Numbered from the stretch's first letter, positions 1-9,607 are shown. The stretch: DNA of 64,000 nucleotides from Pseudomonas sp. St316 (GCF_018325905.1 NZ_AP021901.1:6542001-6606000), one strand, 5' to 3'. Translations and numbers: made by a program. Notes: generated by a model not told the origin, from the letters alone.

Positions 1-1177
1 TGGCCTTGGAGTCCAGGGAGTCGAGCTGATGCTGGGCGAAGTAACCGACCACGGTGTTCTCGCCCCGGGTCAGGCGCCCGGCCAGAGGTTGGAGTTCGCC
101 GGAAAGGTTCTTGATCAGGGTCGACTTACCGGCACCGTTAGGCCCCAGCAGACCGATCCGCGCACCCGGGGTCAGTTGCAGCTTGACCTTCTCCAGCACG
201 GTCTTGTCGCCGTAACCCAGGCGTGCGTCGGACAGGTCGATCAACGGGCTGGAAATCTTGGTCGATTCGCGGAAGACAAAATCAAACGGCGAATCGACAT
301 GGGCCGCCGACAACTCTTCCATCCGCTCCAGCGCCTTGATCCGGCTCTGGGCCTGGCGGGCCTTGGTGGCCTGGGCCTTGAAGCGGGCGATGTAGCTTTC
401 CATGTGCGCACGTTGCGCCTGTTGCTTCTCGTAGGCCTGTTGTTGCTGGGCCAGGCGTTCAGCACGAGCGCGCTCGAAAGCACTGTAGCCGCCACGGTAC
501 AAAGTGAGCTTGCGCTGGTCGACATGGGCCACGTGATCCACCACCGCGTCGAGGAAATCACGGTCGTGGGAAATCAGCAGCAGCGTGCCCGGGTAACTCT
601 TGAGCCAGTCTTCGAGCCAGATGATGGCGTCGAGGTCCAAGTGGTTGGTCGGCTCATCGAGCAACAGCAGATCCGAAGGGCACATCAAGGCCTGAGCCAG
701 GTTCAGACGCATCCGCCAGCCACCGGAGAAGTCCCCGACCTGGCGATCCATTTGCTCATTGGTAAAGCCCAGGCCGGCGAGCAATTTGCGCGCACGGGCA
801 TCGGCGGTGTAGCCGTCGGCACTGTCGAGCTCCGCGTGCAGGCGGGCCTGTGCGGCACCGTCGTGGGCCGCTTCGGCCGCAGCCAGGTCACGTTGCACCT
901 GGCGCAGGCGCAGGTCGCCATCGAGCACGTAGTCCACCGCCAGGCGCTCAAGGGTGTCGACCTCCTGGCGCATGTGGGCGATGCGCCAATCAGCCGGCAA
1001 CAGGCAATCACCCGAGTCCGGGTGCAGCTCGCCTCGCAGCAAGGCGAACAGGCTCGATTTGCCGGCGCCGTTGGCACCGATGAGGCCAGCTTTGTGGCCG
1101 GCGTGCAGGGTCAGCTCGGCGTCTTCTAGCAGACGTTGCGGGCCACGCTGTAAAGTCAGGTTCTGAAGTCGGATCAT
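1..1177 (-). CDS. ABC-F family ATP-binding protein (YheS-like), 3' end outside window
   Basis: Soluble tandem-ATPase protein of the ABC-F class, whose members act on ribosomes rather than in membrane transport. The first 392 codons are in the window; the rest lies to the left of base 1. It begins MIRLQNLTLQRGPQRLLEDA. A first Walker A (GANGAGKSS, near residue 36), signature LSGG-like FSGGWRMRL and Walker B LLLLDEPTNHLDL come first. An Arg/Gln/Lys-rich helical linker (ARAERLAQQQQAYEKQQAQR) of the ABC-F type follows, then a second Walker A (GLLGPNGAGKST). No transmembrane segment is visible. The domain order and linker fit the YheS/Uup group; YheS is the likelier subgroup in pseudomonads, but substrate or antibiotic role cannot be told. 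It is divergent from the TIGR02444 gene, sharing a 50-bp gap. Confidence 0.9.
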   Translation of the reverse strand, partial: MIRLQNLTLQRGPQRLLEDAELTLHAGHKAGLIGANGAGKSSLFALLRGELHPDSGDCLLPADWRIAHMRQEVDTLERLAVDYVLDGDLRLRQVQRDLAAAEAAHDGAAQARLHAELDSADGYTADARARKLLAGLGFTNEQMDRQVGDFSGGWRMRLNLAQALMCPSDLLLLDEPTNHLDLDAIIWLEDWLKSYPGTLLLISHDRDFLDAVVDHVAHVDQRKLTLYRGGYSAFERARAERLAQQQQAYEKQQAQRAHMESYIARFKAQATKARQAQSRIKALERMEELSAAHVDSPFDFVFRESTKISSPLIDLSDARLGYGDKTVLEKVKLQLTPGARIGLLGPNGAGKSTLIKNLSGELQPLAGRLTRGENTVVGYFAQHQLDSLDSKA

Positions 1178-1227
1178 AATGGCGGCGGAGTCTACCAGCT
1201 TCGCTCGCAACTGGCGCGAGTAGCACG

Positions 1228-1692
1228 ATGTCCCCTGACCTGTGGAGTTTTTCCCTCGACCTCTATGCCAAGCTTGGCGTAGAGCCTGCCTGCCTGGCAT
1301 CACAAGACGCCGGCGCCAACGTCTGCCTGCTGCTGTGTGGCCTGTGGCTGGCGCAGCGCGGCGTGGCCTGCAATGAATACAGGCTACAGCAGCTTCGACT
1401 ACTGGCCGAGCCTTGGGATGCCGAGGTGGTGCAGCCACTGCGCACGCTTCGCAGCCAATGGAAAACCAGCGCCCTCCAGGACACGGCCCTCAATAGCCTG
1501 CGCGAGCAGGTCAAGCAACTGGAGTTGGCAGCCGAACGGCGATTGCTGGAGCGATTGGAAGCGCTGGCCAAGGATTGGCCTGGGACACAACAGAACGATT
1601 CAGCACAATGGCTGCAAGGGCTGACGGCGAATGCCGGGCCCGCAAGCCGCGACGCGCTGCATCAGCTGCGCGTCGCGGTGTCCGGCACTTAG
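1228..1692 (+). CDS. TIGR02444 family conserved hypothetical protein
   Basis: A 154-residue acidic, helical protein with no signal peptide or membrane segment. The opening LWSFSLDLYAKLGVEPACL and the following NVCLLLCGLWLAQRG are typical of the uncharacterised TIGR02444 family of gammaproteobacteria, which often sits beside the ABC-F gene, as here. Function is unknown. Its stop codon (1690-1692) overlaps the stop of the oppositely oriented algP (TAA at 1691-1689), so the two genes meet tail to tail with no room for a terminator. Confidence 0.8.
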   Translation: MSPDLWSFSLDLYAKLGVEPACLASQDAGANVCLLLCGLWLAQRGVACNEYRLQQLRLLAEPWDAEVVQPLRTLRSQWKTSALQDTALNSLREQVKQLELAAERRLLERLEALAKDWPGTQQNDSAQWLQGLTANAGPASRDALHQLRVAVSGT

Positions 1693-2888
1693 GAAGCGCT
1701 GGTTGGGGTGCTGCTGGTGCTCGGCGCAACGGCGGCGGATGGGCTGGTCGCCGCGGCCGGAGTGCTGGCGGTTGGAGCCGATGCCGTGGTCGGAGCCGGG
1801 GCCGGCGTCGCTGGCTTGGCGGCTGGCGCAGTCGCAGGTTTTGCAGCGACTGGCTTTTTCACGGCCGGTTTCGCTGCGGGCTTGGCGGCAGCTGGCTTCA
1901 CGGCGGCTGGTTTGGCAGCCGTTGGCTTGGCCGCAGCAGGCTTGGCCGCAGCCGGTTTGGCAGCGGGTTTAGCCGCCGCTTTGGCGGGGGCTTTGGCAGT
2001 CACTGGCTTGGCAGCCGCTTTCGCAGCGGGCTTGACCGCAGCCGTTTTGGTCGCCGCAGGCTTCGCGGCTGGTTTGGCAGCAGGCTTAGCGGTAGCAGGT
2101 TTTGCAGTGGCTTTTACCGCCGCTTTGGCAGCCGGTTTTGCGGCAGCGGTTTTCGTCGCGGCTGGTTTTGCGGCGGCGGTTTTAGCGGCAGGTTTGGCTG
2201 CAGCTTTTGCCGCAGGTTTAGCGGCTGGTTTAGCAGCAGCTTTTACAGCAGGCTTGGCGGCAGCAGGTTTAGCGGCCGCCGTTTTTGTCGCGGGCTTGGC
2301 CGCAGCTTTGACGACTGGTTTTTTTGCCGCAGGTTTTGCAGCACTGGCAGCGACCGCTTTGGCAGCAGGCTTGCCGGCAGCTTTGGCCGGTGCTTTCGCT
2401 GCTGGCTTGGCAGCAACTTTGGCCGCAGCTTTTGCCGCGACGGGTTTAGCCGCCGGCTTCTTGGCCGATACAGCGGCAGGCTTGGCAGCACGAAGCGTCA
2501 GCGCCTTGCCTGCGGCTTCTTGCACGCGACCGACACCCTGGGCCAGTTTCAGGCTTTCCTGGGCATCACGCTTGAGTTGCAAAATGTAGGTGCGGGTCTC
2601 GGACTGACGATCCTTCAAGGCATCGAGCAGGTCTTCGAGTTCTTTCACGACATCTTTGGCCTTGGCTTGTGCCTTGGCCTTGCCAGCGGTGGCTGCGTCT
2701 TGCAATTTGGTGCGCGATTTGTGCAGTTTTTCCTGCGCTTTGCCGCGTTGTTTTTCAAGTTTGGCGAGCAGTTTTTCAGCATCAGCCAGCGCTTGGGAGC
2801 AGGCATTTTCCAGATGTTCGAGCAGGCTGCCCGAGAGTTGTTGGAGCAAGTGCAACGGAGTGTTTACAGGCTTCTTGGTGGCCGACAT
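1689..2888 (-). CDS. algP: AlgP, histone H1-like Lys/Ala/Pro-rich regulatory protein
   Basis: AlgP (AlgR3) is a histone-like DNA-binding protein linked in P. aeruginosa to alginate gene expression. The 399-residue product has two parts. Residues 1 to about 130 are a charged helical domain (begins MSATKKPVNTPLHLLQQLSG). From about residue 130 to the end it is almost entirely K-P-A-A type repeats (AAKPAAKPA and variants) with a Pro/Ala/Thr tail, as in eukaryotic H1 tails. The start has a strong AGGAGG six bases upstream. The repeat tract (about 1860-2490) is prone to slippage, so its length is expected to vary between strains. Neighbours (FKBP isomerase, rsd) match the P. aeruginosa algP locus. 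Long open frames on the opposite strand are by-products of the repeat composition. Confidence 0.92.
   Translation of the reverse strand: MSATKKPVNTPLHLLQQLSGSLLEHLENACSQALADAEKLLAKLEKQRGKAQEKLHKSRTKLQDAATAGKAKAQAKAKDVVKELEDLLDALKDRQSETRTYILQLKRDAQESLKLAQGVGRVQEAAGKALTLRAAKPAAVSAKKPAAKPVAAKAAAKVAAKPAAKAPAKAAGKPAAKAVAASAAKPAAKKPVVKAAAKPATKTAAAKPAAAKPAVKAAAKPAAKPAAKAAAKPAAKTAAAKPAATKTAAAKPAAKAAVKATAKPATAKPAAKPAAKPAATKTAAVKPAAKAAAKPVTAKAPAKAAAKPAAKPAAAKPAAAKPTAAKPAAVKPAAAKPAAKPAVKKPVAAKPATAPAAKPATPAPAPTTASAPTASTPAAATSPSAAVAPSTSSTPTSAS
1860..2490. repeat. KPAA-coding repeat tract inside algP
   Basis: On the plus strand this stretch is an irregular run of 9-15 bp units built from ggcttggcagc/ggttttgcggc-like words, the complement of codons for Ala-Ala-Lys-Pro. 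It codes for the C-terminal tail of AlgP. Units are imperfect, consistent with expansion and contraction by slipped mispairing. Confidence 0.8.
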
Positions 2889-3079
2889 GGTTTACCTCCT
2901 GACTGACGTGAGTGCGGCTCATACTAGACCTCTGCTTCAACCGCCGCTAGGGCATGTTGACAGTACACAAGACGTTGCGTTGCAAGGGACGAAAAATCTT
3001 CTGCGCCAGTGCCTTGGCAATCCACCTCTATAGATATCGGCACTGGCATAATTCCTCGATTCGAGGCCGGAGAGCACAC

Positions 3080-3745
3080 ATGTCGCGTCACCTGTTTTTA
3101 TTCCTGTGCATGGTTTGCTCCACGGCCCAGGCCGTTGAAAAAACCAGCGCAAACGATGCCCACGATTTGGCTTACAGCCTGGGCGCAAGCCTGGGCGAAC
3201 GCCTGCGCCAGGACGTGCCGGACCTGCAGATCAAAGCCTTGGTCGAAGGCTTGCAACAGGCCTACCTGGGCAAGCCGCTGGCCCTCAAGGATGAACGCAT
3301 CGAACAGATCCTGGCCGAGCACCAGGCACAACTGAGTTCGCAATCGACAACGCCGCAGATCGAAGCCGCGCTGAAAACGGAACAGACGTTTCTCAACGAA
3401 GAAAAGAACCGTCCCGGCGTCCAGCAACTCGCAGACGGCATCCTGCTGACCGAGATCAAGCCAGGCCATGGCGCGAAAGCCGGTCCTCACGGCAAGGTCC
3501 AGGTGCTGTATACCGGTCGATTGCCGGACGGCACCGTATTCGATTCCAACCATCAGGCGCAGTGGTTCAATCTCGACAGCGTGATTGACGGCTGGCGCAG
3601 TGCATTGCCGCAAATGCCGGTAGGCGCAAAATGGCGGTTGGTGATTCCATCGACCCTGGCCTATGGCGCCGAAGGCGCGGGAGATGTGATCCCGCCGTTC
3701 ACGCCACTGGTGTTTGAAATCGAGTTGCTGGGCGCGACGACCTGA
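3080..3745 (+). CDS. FKBP-type peptidyl-prolyl cis-trans isomerase, exported
   Basis: Catalyses cis-trans isomerisation of prolyl bonds, probably in the periplasm. From the ATG at 3080 the protein is 221 residues with a Sec signal peptide (MSRHLFLFLCMVCSTAQA, cut near residue 18). An FKBP N-terminal dimerisation region (about 25-115) follows, then a C-terminal FKBP domain with the usual blocks VQVLYTGRLPDGTVFDS, VIDGWRSALPQMPVGAKWRL and IPSTLAYG. An upstream in-frame start at 2954 exists, but it would bury the signal peptide and overlap the algP promoter region. The gene lies between algP and rsd as in P. aeruginosa. A strong bidirectional terminator follows. Confidence 0.9.
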   Translation: MSRHLFLFLCMVCSTAQAVEKTSANDAHDLAYSLGASLGERLRQDVPDLQIKALVEGLQQAYLGKPLALKDERIEQILAEHQAQLSSQSTTPQIEAALKTEQTFLNEEKNRPGVQQLADGILLTEIKPGHGAKAGPHGKVQVLYTGRLPDGTVFDSNHQAQWFNLDSVIDGWRSALPQMPVGAKWRLVIPSTLAYGAEGAGDVIPPFTPLVFEIELLGATT

Positions 3746-3757
3746 CCCTGGCCCAAT

Positions 3758-3788
3758 AAAAAACGGTGCGCAATGCGCACCGTTTTTT
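3758..3788. terminator. Bidirectional intrinsic terminator between FKBP gene and rsd
   Basis: Perfect inverted repeat ACGGTGCGC-AAT-GCGCACCGT flanked by an A run on the left and a T run on the right. It can therefore end transcripts from both the plus-strand isomerase gene and the minus-strand rsd gene. Confidence 0.92.
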
Positions 3789-3806
3789 CATGACCGCGAA
3801 ATCCTC

Positions 3807-4265
3807 TCAGGCCTGGACCGCAGCTTCTTCCTTGTGGGCGTTGTGCAGCACTTCGATCAGGCAGTCTTCCAGTTCGAAACGTTCGTGCAGCAAGCCGCCC
3901 AGCTCCTTGAATTTTTCCGCTACGCACTTGCCTTCATCGCACAGGTCGTTGAACGCCAGCAGCTTTTCGGTGATGACATCGATGCGCGGGTAGATCTGCT
4001 CGGCGAGTTCCAGGCCACGCTTGTCGTTGAAAGCCTTGGCCTCGCCCGTTAGTTGTTCGTAGATCTCGAAATGACCGGCAGACACATAGTCGACCAGCAC
4101 ACCGCAGAATTCCTGCAAGGGTTTGCGGCTTTCGCTCAGTGCTTCAGGCTTATCGCCGAGGGCATCATAGGCCCGAACCAGTTCGTGACGCTCCTGCAAC
4201 CAGCGATCGATCAGCAGATGCACCCCACCCCAGCGTTCCTGCGCATTCTGACAACTTTCGAGCAT
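3807..4265 (-). CDS. rsd: Rsd/AlgQ, regulator of sigma-70
   Basis: A 152-residue all-helical cytoplasmic protein that binds region 4 of the housekeeping sigma factor. In P. aeruginosa, where it is called AlgQ, it influences alginate, siderophore and virulence gene expression. The sequence starts [20 protein letters not shown] and contains the Rsd-typical blocks [27 protein letters not shown] and [14 protein letters not shown]. The length matches AlgQ/Rsd. It stands alone, with a terminator immediately downstream and a 174-bp gap to dsbB upstream. Confidence 0.93.
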   Translation of the reverse strand: MLESCQNAQERWGGVHLLIDRWLQERHELVRAYDALGDKPEALSESRKPLQEFCGVLVDYVSAGHFEIYEQLTGEAKAFNDKRGLELAEQIYPRIDVITEKLLAFNDLCDEGKCVAEKFKELGGLLHERFELEDCLIEVLHNAHKEEAAVQA

Positions 4266-4439
4266 GGTGATTTCTTCCCTTGTGAGTCATGCCCCTCGCA
4301 GCCTGTGCACGCCTGATGATCAGGGACAAGCCAGACACAACATGAGCGAGTGGCACAATTCCAATAACACGTGCGGGCCAGATTATGCCCGCACGACAAT
4401 GGCTTCAAGGTACGCAGGAGATAAAGTTCATACAAGTGT

Positions 4440-4982
4440 TTAATCCAGGGCCCGGAGCATCTGCGACGTATCGCCGCGAAGCGGTCGTACCAGAGCACTC
4501 CAGGCAAGGCGCAGCAGCAGATAGCTCAGCGCGCTGGACACCGCGAGAAAAAACAACAGGCTCCACTCGGGGATGCTCAGGTCGAACAGCGTCCAGGTGA
4601 TGTTCGCGCAATCGACCGCGCCGTCGAGGACGCGATGCAACGCGCACCACCACGAATCCATGAGCCCGGGCTGGGCAATACAATCAGCAAACGGCTCGAA
4701 CGAATGGCTTTGCATCAAGACCTGACGCCATGCCAGGGCCAATCCCGCCGTCGCAAAAACCAACCCTGTCGCGCCATAGAAGAGACTGCCTCTTTGGCCT
4801 GGACCGTGTACGCATGCCACAAGGTTGTTCACCAGGAACAGCATCAGGCACAACCGCTGCAAGACACACAAGCTGCACGGCGTCAGGCCGACCGAATACT
4901 CCAGATAAGTGGCGATGCCCAAAGCCAGGGCTGCGGCGATGGAAGCCATGAAAAACAAGAAGCGTGAGCTGGCCAAAGACAT
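4440..4982 (-). CDS. dsbB: Disulfide bond formation protein DsbB
   Basis: Inner-membrane quinone reductase that re-oxidises DsbA. The 180-residue protein has four hydrophobic segments (about 8-28, 42-58, 68-85 and 140-162). The first periplasmic loop carries the C-x-x-C pair (TPCSLCVLQR, near residue 36). The second loop carries the other redox pair (FADCIAQPGLMDSWWC). This is the dsbB/dsbH copy that sits beside rsd and the hem genes in pseudomonads. No partner dsbA is nearby. Confidence 0.93.
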   Translation of the reverse strand: MSLASSRFLFFMASIAAALALGIATYLEYSVGLTPCSLCVLQRLCLMLFLVNNLVACVHGPGQRGSLFYGATGLVFATAGLALAWRQVLMQSHSFEPFADCIAQPGLMDSWWCALHRVLDGAVDCANITWTLFDLSIPEWSLLFFLAVSSALSYLLLRLAWSALVRPLRGDTSQMLRALD

Positions 4983-5200
4983 GGCGGTTCCGTAACAGAA
5001 GAGACAAGCAGTTACGGTAGAGGAAAGCCCTCGGGCCTTTCAAGGCAGGCCCGCGCAGACACTTCACCAAGGGTGTAGGGAATTCCCGACAGGCCAAAGA
5101 GGATTCAGCGCGATGAACTGTAGGACTTTACTGACGGCATGACCAAAGCCCCAAAACCGGGGCGGTATCGGCAACCGCGAATTTGAGGTTTCAACCAACC

Positions 5201-5333
5201 CGTGGCGAGGGAGCTTGCTCCCGCTGGGCTGCGCAGCAGCCCCATACCATTCAACCCGGTGCACCCGGCAAAAACCGTTGCAGGCTCGTTACGACTGCTG
5301 CGCAGCCGAGCGGGAGCAAGCTCCCTCGCCACA
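5201..5333. repeat. REPIN: inverted pair of GGCGAGGGAGCTTGCTCCC-type REPs
   Basis: Left arm GTGGCGAGGGAGCTTGCTCC followed by CGCTGGGCTGCGCAGCAG (5202-5240). The right arm (5293-5333) is its inverted copy ending CTCCCTCGCCACA. It sits in the 389-bp gap between hemY and dsbB, which otherwise shows no gene. The same type recurs at 55314-55409. Confidence 0.85.
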
Positions 5334-5371
5334 ATGATTCATACCATTTTCAAGAATGAGTCATGCCCCTC

Positions 5372-6619
5372 TCAAGGGGTCAACACCTGAGCCGGAACCG
5401 GCAACGGCGCGGCCAGCAGGCGCTCGTCCAACAGCCCCAACCCCTCCTGGAACAACTGATTGCTACGCTCGGCATCTCCCAGTTGCGCCAGCAATCGCGC
5501 CAGTTCTGCGCAGGCTTCGGGATTGCGTTGGACGCGCAAGCTGCTTTCCAGATAGTCCCGCGCCTTGCCCCACAAACTGTTCTGCAAGCATAGGCGCCCC
5601 AGGGTCAGCAGCAGGCTTGGATCAGCCGGATGATCCTTGAGCCAGCCTTCGGCCGTTTGCAACTGACGGATCGGATCATTGCCCCGAACCAACCCGTAAA
5701 GGCGTGCCAGATGGCTGTCATAGTGACGCTTTAGCGCACTTCGCAGCACCTCTTCAGCCTCGACCTGGGCCCCCAACTGGCGCAACTGCTCGGCATAGGC
5801 CAGCACCAGCGCCGACTCCTGGCGCTGCGCAGAAGTCAGTTGTTGCCAGGCGCGATTGAGCGATTGCAAACCGACGCTGCCGTCCTCCTCACGGTGGGCT
5901 GCCAGGGTGAGGTTTTCGCCCCAGGCACGACGTTCCAGTTCCGCCAGTTCAGCCGGCGGCAGGACCTTGTCCTTGCGCAGTTCCGGCAACAGCCGGATCA
6001 ATGCCGACCAGTCGCCGCGCTGCTGATGCAGTCGTTGCAGTTGGCGCAGGACTTGGACGTTATGGGGATGACGCTCATGCATGGCCTGCAGCGTGGTCAA
6101 AGCGCCGTCCGTGTCGCCTCGGTCCGTCTGCAGTTGCGCGTGACTCAGGGCAATGGCCAGTTCCGCCTGGGGCTGACGCTCCAGCGCACGCTCCAGCAAA
6201 CTGTCGCTCTGTTCGTAAAGACCTTGTTCGTTGGCCGCACGGGCGGCACCGAGGTAATACAGCAGCGGCTGGCGCTCGGCTTCGGCGGCACGATGCAGGT
6301 GTCGTTGGGCACTGGCCCAACGACCTTCGGCCAGATCCAACTGGCCGTGCTCGATCGCCACTTGCACCCGCCGGCTGCGGTTGCGCCGCGACCACGGGTT
6401 GACCACGCCGCTCGAGGTAGTCACCAGTCCGATCAGCGCCCTCAGGCCTCGCCACACCAGCCAGAGCACCGCCACCAGTGCCAGGGTGACCCACAGGCCA
6501 GCTTCATAACGGAAGTTCTTGTACGCCACCAGCACGTAACCCGAATGCTCGGCAATCGCCACGCCCAACAAAGCAGCGGCAGCGATGACCACGAACAGAA
6601 TCACGTAGAGACGCTTCAT
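5372..6619 (-). CDS. hemY: HemY, TPR-containing heme biosynthesis-associated membrane protein
   Basis: Inner-membrane protein co-transcribed with the tetrapyrrole genes. Its precise role is not settled, and it is not the Bacillus HemY oxidase. The 415-residue product has two N-terminal membrane segments (about 4-24 and 42-60) separated by the family motif YKNFRYEAGLW. From about residue 85 a helical TPR region follows (YYLGAARAANEQG, ALERQPQAELAIALSHAQL). Its ATG overlaps the hemX stop as ATGA, so it is translationally coupled and last in the hemC-hemD-hemX-hemY unit. Confidence 0.92.
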   Translation of the reverse strand: MKRLYVILFVVIAAAALLGVAIAEHSGYVLVAYKNFRYEAGLWVTLALVAVLWLVWRGLRALIGLVTTSSGVVNPWSRRNRSRRVQVAIEHGQLDLAEGRWASAQRHLHRAAEAERQPLLYYLGAARAANEQGLYEQSDSLLERALERQPQAELAIALSHAQLQTDRGDTDGALTTLQAMHERHPHNVQVLRQLQRLHQQRGDWSALIRLLPELRKDKVLPPAELAELERRAWGENLTLAAHREEDGSVGLQSLNRAWQQLTSAQRQESALVLAYAEQLRQLGAQVEAEEVLRSALKRHYDSHLARLYGLVRGNDPIRQLQTAEGWLKDHPADPSLLLTLGRLCLQNSLWGKARDYLESSLRVQRNPEACAELARLLAQLGDAERSNQLFQEGLGLLDERLLAAPLPVPAQVLTP

Positions 6620-8532
6620 GGCGTGGCCTCCTGCGCGCCAGAGGCGGGCAGCGGCTTGACCGATTCCTGGGCATTGAGGTTGCGACGCTCAAGATAAGCC
6701 TGGACGCTGCTCAGCGTGCCGGTCAGGTCCGGGGTGACCACCGTCACCGGTTGCTTGGACAGCTCACCCACGCGCTCGAGCATGATCCTGCTTTGCGGGT
6801 TGTCCTGGTTGAAGTTGTTCTTCAACACGTCCCGAGCCTCGGTCAGCGCCTGGGTGTAGACCGGCGCCTGACCATTGAGGGCGGCCCATTGAGCCTGCTC
6901 CAGCGCCAGGCTCAAGGCCAGGCGCACTTGCACGAGGCTTTGCCCGGCCAGCAACGGACGGACATTTTCATCCGCATTGAAGTCGATACGGATATAGCGC
7001 GAGATCTGGTCCCACCACTGCGCCCAACGACTGGCGCCATCGCCGTCGGCGGTCAGGCCCAGCAGGGATTCACCGCGGTCCTTGTACTCGGGCGCCAGCT
7101 CGGTCAGCTCCAGGACCTGGTCACGCAAGGCGCCCAGTTGCAGGAACAGCCCGGTGCGATCCGGTTGCTCGGTGCTGCGCAACGCGGCGAGGGTCTTGGC
7201 CAGTTGCTCGCGAGCGGCGAACGAACCGGGGTCGTTCTGCTCGCGCAGGATTTCGTCAGCTCCCTGGACCAGCGCCTGGGCACTGTTGATGTCCTGCAGG
7301 GCAGAAAGACGCAGGCTGGCCAGGCGCAACAAGTGTTCGGCCTCAGCCAGGCGCCAATCCTTGCGGCTGGCACCGAGCACGGTTTCCAGGCGCTGGTTCA
7401 GGTGCTGCTGGTCACTTTGCAACTGGGCCACCAGGCGCCGCCGCTCCTCCAGCTCTTCGGCCGGAGGCAATTGCGCCAGGCGCTCGCTCAGGCGTTGCTC
7501 GTTGAGCTTGAGGCTCTGGGCCTGGTCATTCAGTGCCTGGACCTGGGCGGACTGCTGCTGGTTATTGGTTTGCAGGTGACGCACCTGCCACACGCCCCAA
7601 CCGCCCACGGCCACGCCGGCAGCCCCGAGCAGCAAGGCAACAATGGCCAACCCGTTGCCGCGACGCGGCGCCACCGGGGGCGGAGTTTCAACCGGCGCAT
7701 CGATCGCTGGCAGGTCTTGATCTTCTTTTGGCAAGGCTGTTTCGCTCACGTATCCATCCTTTGCATTAGAAAACGGCACGGAGTGTTCCCGTAACGCCGC
7801 CAGCAAAGCCGCGGCATTGGCGCCACGACAATCCACAACTGTTCGGGCTCCGGCGGCACGCGCCATCTCGGCAACCCTTGGGCTTGGAACAAACAACGGT
7901 AACCGCGCCAGGGCCGGCCACGCATCGCCGGCCAGCCGCTGCAGATGCTCGAAGCCCTGCCCACTGCTGACCACCAGTGCGTTCAAGCGTTCCGCTTCGA
8001 CTTTCGCCGGCAACGCCCCTTCGCCGTAATCGGGCAAGTGGCGGCGGTACAATTCCAGATAATCGACACTAGCACCTTGCTCGCGCAAACGCTCTGCCAG
8101 CAAGCCACGCCCGCCTTCACCCCGCACGATCAAAACCTTGGGGTCGGGCCGCGCAACAGCCTGGCGCAAGACCAAGTGGTCCAGCAAGGCTTCGCTGTCA
8201 TCGCCGTTATCGGGATAAAACACCGTGAGGCCGGCATCGACGAGAATCTGTCCGGTGGCCGCGCCCACGCTGAACCATGGTTGGTCTGGAGGCTGGGGCC
8301 AGTATTGGCGCAGCAACTCGACGCACAGGCGTGCGGCCGGTTTGCTGACGACGATCACGGCAGAGTATTGGTCCAGCGCCTGGAGTATCGCCCGCCCGGC
8401 GTCGGACAGCGGGACCGGCTCGATATCCAGCAAGGGCAGGCTGCTGCTATAGACCCCCGCTTCGGCCAGCACAGCCTCCAGCGCCGACGACTCGTCCGCC
8501 GGCCGGGTGAGCAGCAGCCGCCAACCCGTCAC
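6616..8532 (-). CDS. hemD: HemD-HemX in-frame fusion: uroporphyrinogen-III synthase and membrane protein
   Basis: One open frame of 638 codons covers two normally separate genes. Residues 1 to about 255 are uroporphyrinogen-III synthase (begins with [23 protein letters not shown]), which cyclises hydroxymethylbilane. Residues from about 262 are Hem[19 protein letters not shown], a membrane anchor ([20 protein letters not shown]), a coiled coil, then a periplasmic-type helical domain. The join reads [19 protein letters not shown] (7768-7766) typical of a hemD end lies one base out of frame, so a single-base indel could explain the fusion. The GTG start overlaps the hemC stop (8531-8529), so the unit is coupled. 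HemX may also be made separately from an internal GTG at 7749. Confidence 0.88.
   Translation of the reverse strand: MTGWRLLLTRPADESSALEAVLAEAGVYSSSLPLLDIEPVPLSDAGRAILQALDQYSAVIVVSKPAARLCVELLRQYWPQPPDQPWFSVGAATGQILVDAGLTVFYPDNGDDSEALLDHLVLRQAVARPDPKVLIVRGEGGRGLLAERLREQGASVDYLELYRRHLPDYGEGALPAKVEAERLNALVVSSGQGFEHLQRLAGDAWPALARLPLFVPSPRVAEMARAAGARTVVDCRGANAAALLAALREHSVPFSNAKDGYVSETALPKEDQDLPAIDAPVETPPPVAPRRGNGLAIVALLLGAAGVAVGGWGVWQVRHLQTNNQQQSAQVQALNDQAQSLKLNEQRLSERLAQLPPAEELEERRRLVAQLQSDQQHLNQRLETVLGASRKDWRLAEAEHLLRLASLRLSALQDINSAQALVQGADEILREQNDPGSFAAREQLAKTLAALRSTEQPDRTGLFLQLGALRDQVLELTELAPEYKDRGESLLGLTADGDGASRWAQWWDQISRYIRIDFNADENVRPLLAGQSLVQVRLALSLALEQAQWAALNGQAPVYTQALTEARDVLKNNFNQDNPQSRIMLERVGELSKQPVTVVTPDLTGTLSSVQAYLERRNLNAQESVKPLPASGAQEATP
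7747..7762 (-). promoter_or_regulatory. hemX: Internal ribosome-binding site and GTG start for separate HemX
   Basis: On the minus strand an AAAGGAT Shine-Dalgarno sequence is followed after six bases by GTG-AGC-GAA, the usual first codons of a pseudomonad HemX. Initiation here would give a 377-residue HemX independent of the HemD-HemX fusion. It strongly suggests the ancestral arrangement was two genes. Confidence 0.65.
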
Positions 8533-9470
8533 GCGTGGCCGGCCTCGCCGTAGACCGCCTTGAGAATGTCGGCGGCACCCTGGCTCAGCAGGTCTTCGGC
8601 CACCCGCACGCCCAACGCCTCGGCATCGTGGCGCGGCGCCCGGGCTTCGGCACTGAGCAGCCGGCCACCATTGGGATCCCCCACCAGCCCGCGCAACCAG
8701 ACCTGTTCGCCTTCCAGCACGGCGTAACAGGCAATCGGCACTTGGCAACCGCCATTGAGGTGTTTGTTGAGGGCGCGCTCGGCGAATACCCGCGTGGCGG
8801 TGTCTTCATGGTGCAGCGGTGCCAGCAGGGCGTGGATTTCGCTGTCGGCGCTGCGGCACTCGATGCCCACCGCCCCTTGCCCACCGGCCGGCAGGCTGTC
8901 GTCGACGCTGATGGCCGAGGTGATGCGCTCTTCAAAGCCCAATCGAATCAAGCCGGCGGCAGCGAGGATGATCGCGTCGTACTCACCGGCATCGAGCTTG
9001 GCCAGGCGCGTATTGACGTTACCGCGCAGGAAGCGGATTTGCAGATCCGGGCGGCGAGTCAGCAACTGTGCCTGGCGACGCAGGCTGGAAGTGCCGACCA
9101 CGCTCCCGGCAGGCAGTGCTTCAAGACTGGAAAATGTGTTGGAGACGAACGCATCGCGCGGGTCTTCCCGCTCACAGATGCAAAACAGGCCCAGGCCTTC
9201 AGGGAAGTCCATGGGCACGTCTTTCATCGAATGCACGGCGATGTCGGCTTCGTTGTCCAGCAACGCGGTTTCCAGTTCCTTGACGAACAAGCCCTTGCCG
9301 CCGATCTTCGACAGCGGCGAATCCAGGAGCTTGTCACCACGACTGACCATCGGCACCAGGGTCACGAGCAGGCCGGGATGGGCCGCTTCCAGGCGGGCTT
9401 TGACGTATTCGGCCTGCCAGAGGGCCAAGGCACTTTTACGGGTGGCGATGCGGATCTCGCGAGGGGACAT
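8529..9470 (-). CDS. hemC: Hydroxymethylbilane synthase (porphobilinogen deaminase)
   Basis: Joins four porphobilinogen molecules into hydroxymethylbilane in heme and siroheme synthesis. The 313-residue length is standard. Visible motifs are the N-terminal [16 protein letters not shown], substrate-loop residues [38 protein letters not shown] and the C-terminal domain [12 protein letters not shown]. The Cys of GGCQVP carries the dipyrromethane cofactor. It is first of the hem cluster and lies 137 bp behind algR, as in P. aeruginosa. Confidence 0.96.
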   Translation of the reverse strand: MSPREIRIATRKSALALWQAEYVKARLEAAHPGLLVTLVPMVSRGDKLLDSPLSKIGGKGLFVKELETALLDNEADIAVHSMKDVPMDFPEGLGLFCICEREDPRDAFVSNTFSSLEALPAGSVVGTSSLRRQAQLLTRRPDLQIRFLRGNVNTRLAKLDAGEYDAIILAAAGLIRLGFEERITSAISVDDSLPAGGQGAVGIECRSADSEIHALLAPLHHEDTATRVFAERALNKHLNGGCQVPIACYAVLEGEQVWLRGLVGDPNGGRLLSAEARAPRHDAEALGVRVAEDLLSQGAADILKAVYGEAGHA

Positions 9471-9607
9471 GGATCAATCCGTACTTAAAAGATACGGCAG
9501 ATAATAACAGCTCAGCCAAAACCGCTTTGATTTGAATCACGACCCCAAGGCCTCCCTGGCCGCCAGATCCTCGAAATGAACCGCATCGAACGCTTTGGAC
9601 CGCCGCG

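Noticed and set aside
1575..2906. Long plus-strand open frames (443 and 293 codons) opposite algP
   Set aside because: They are Gly/Arg/Phe- or Ala/Gly-monotonous translations of the algP repeat complement, with no ribosome site or family resemblance.
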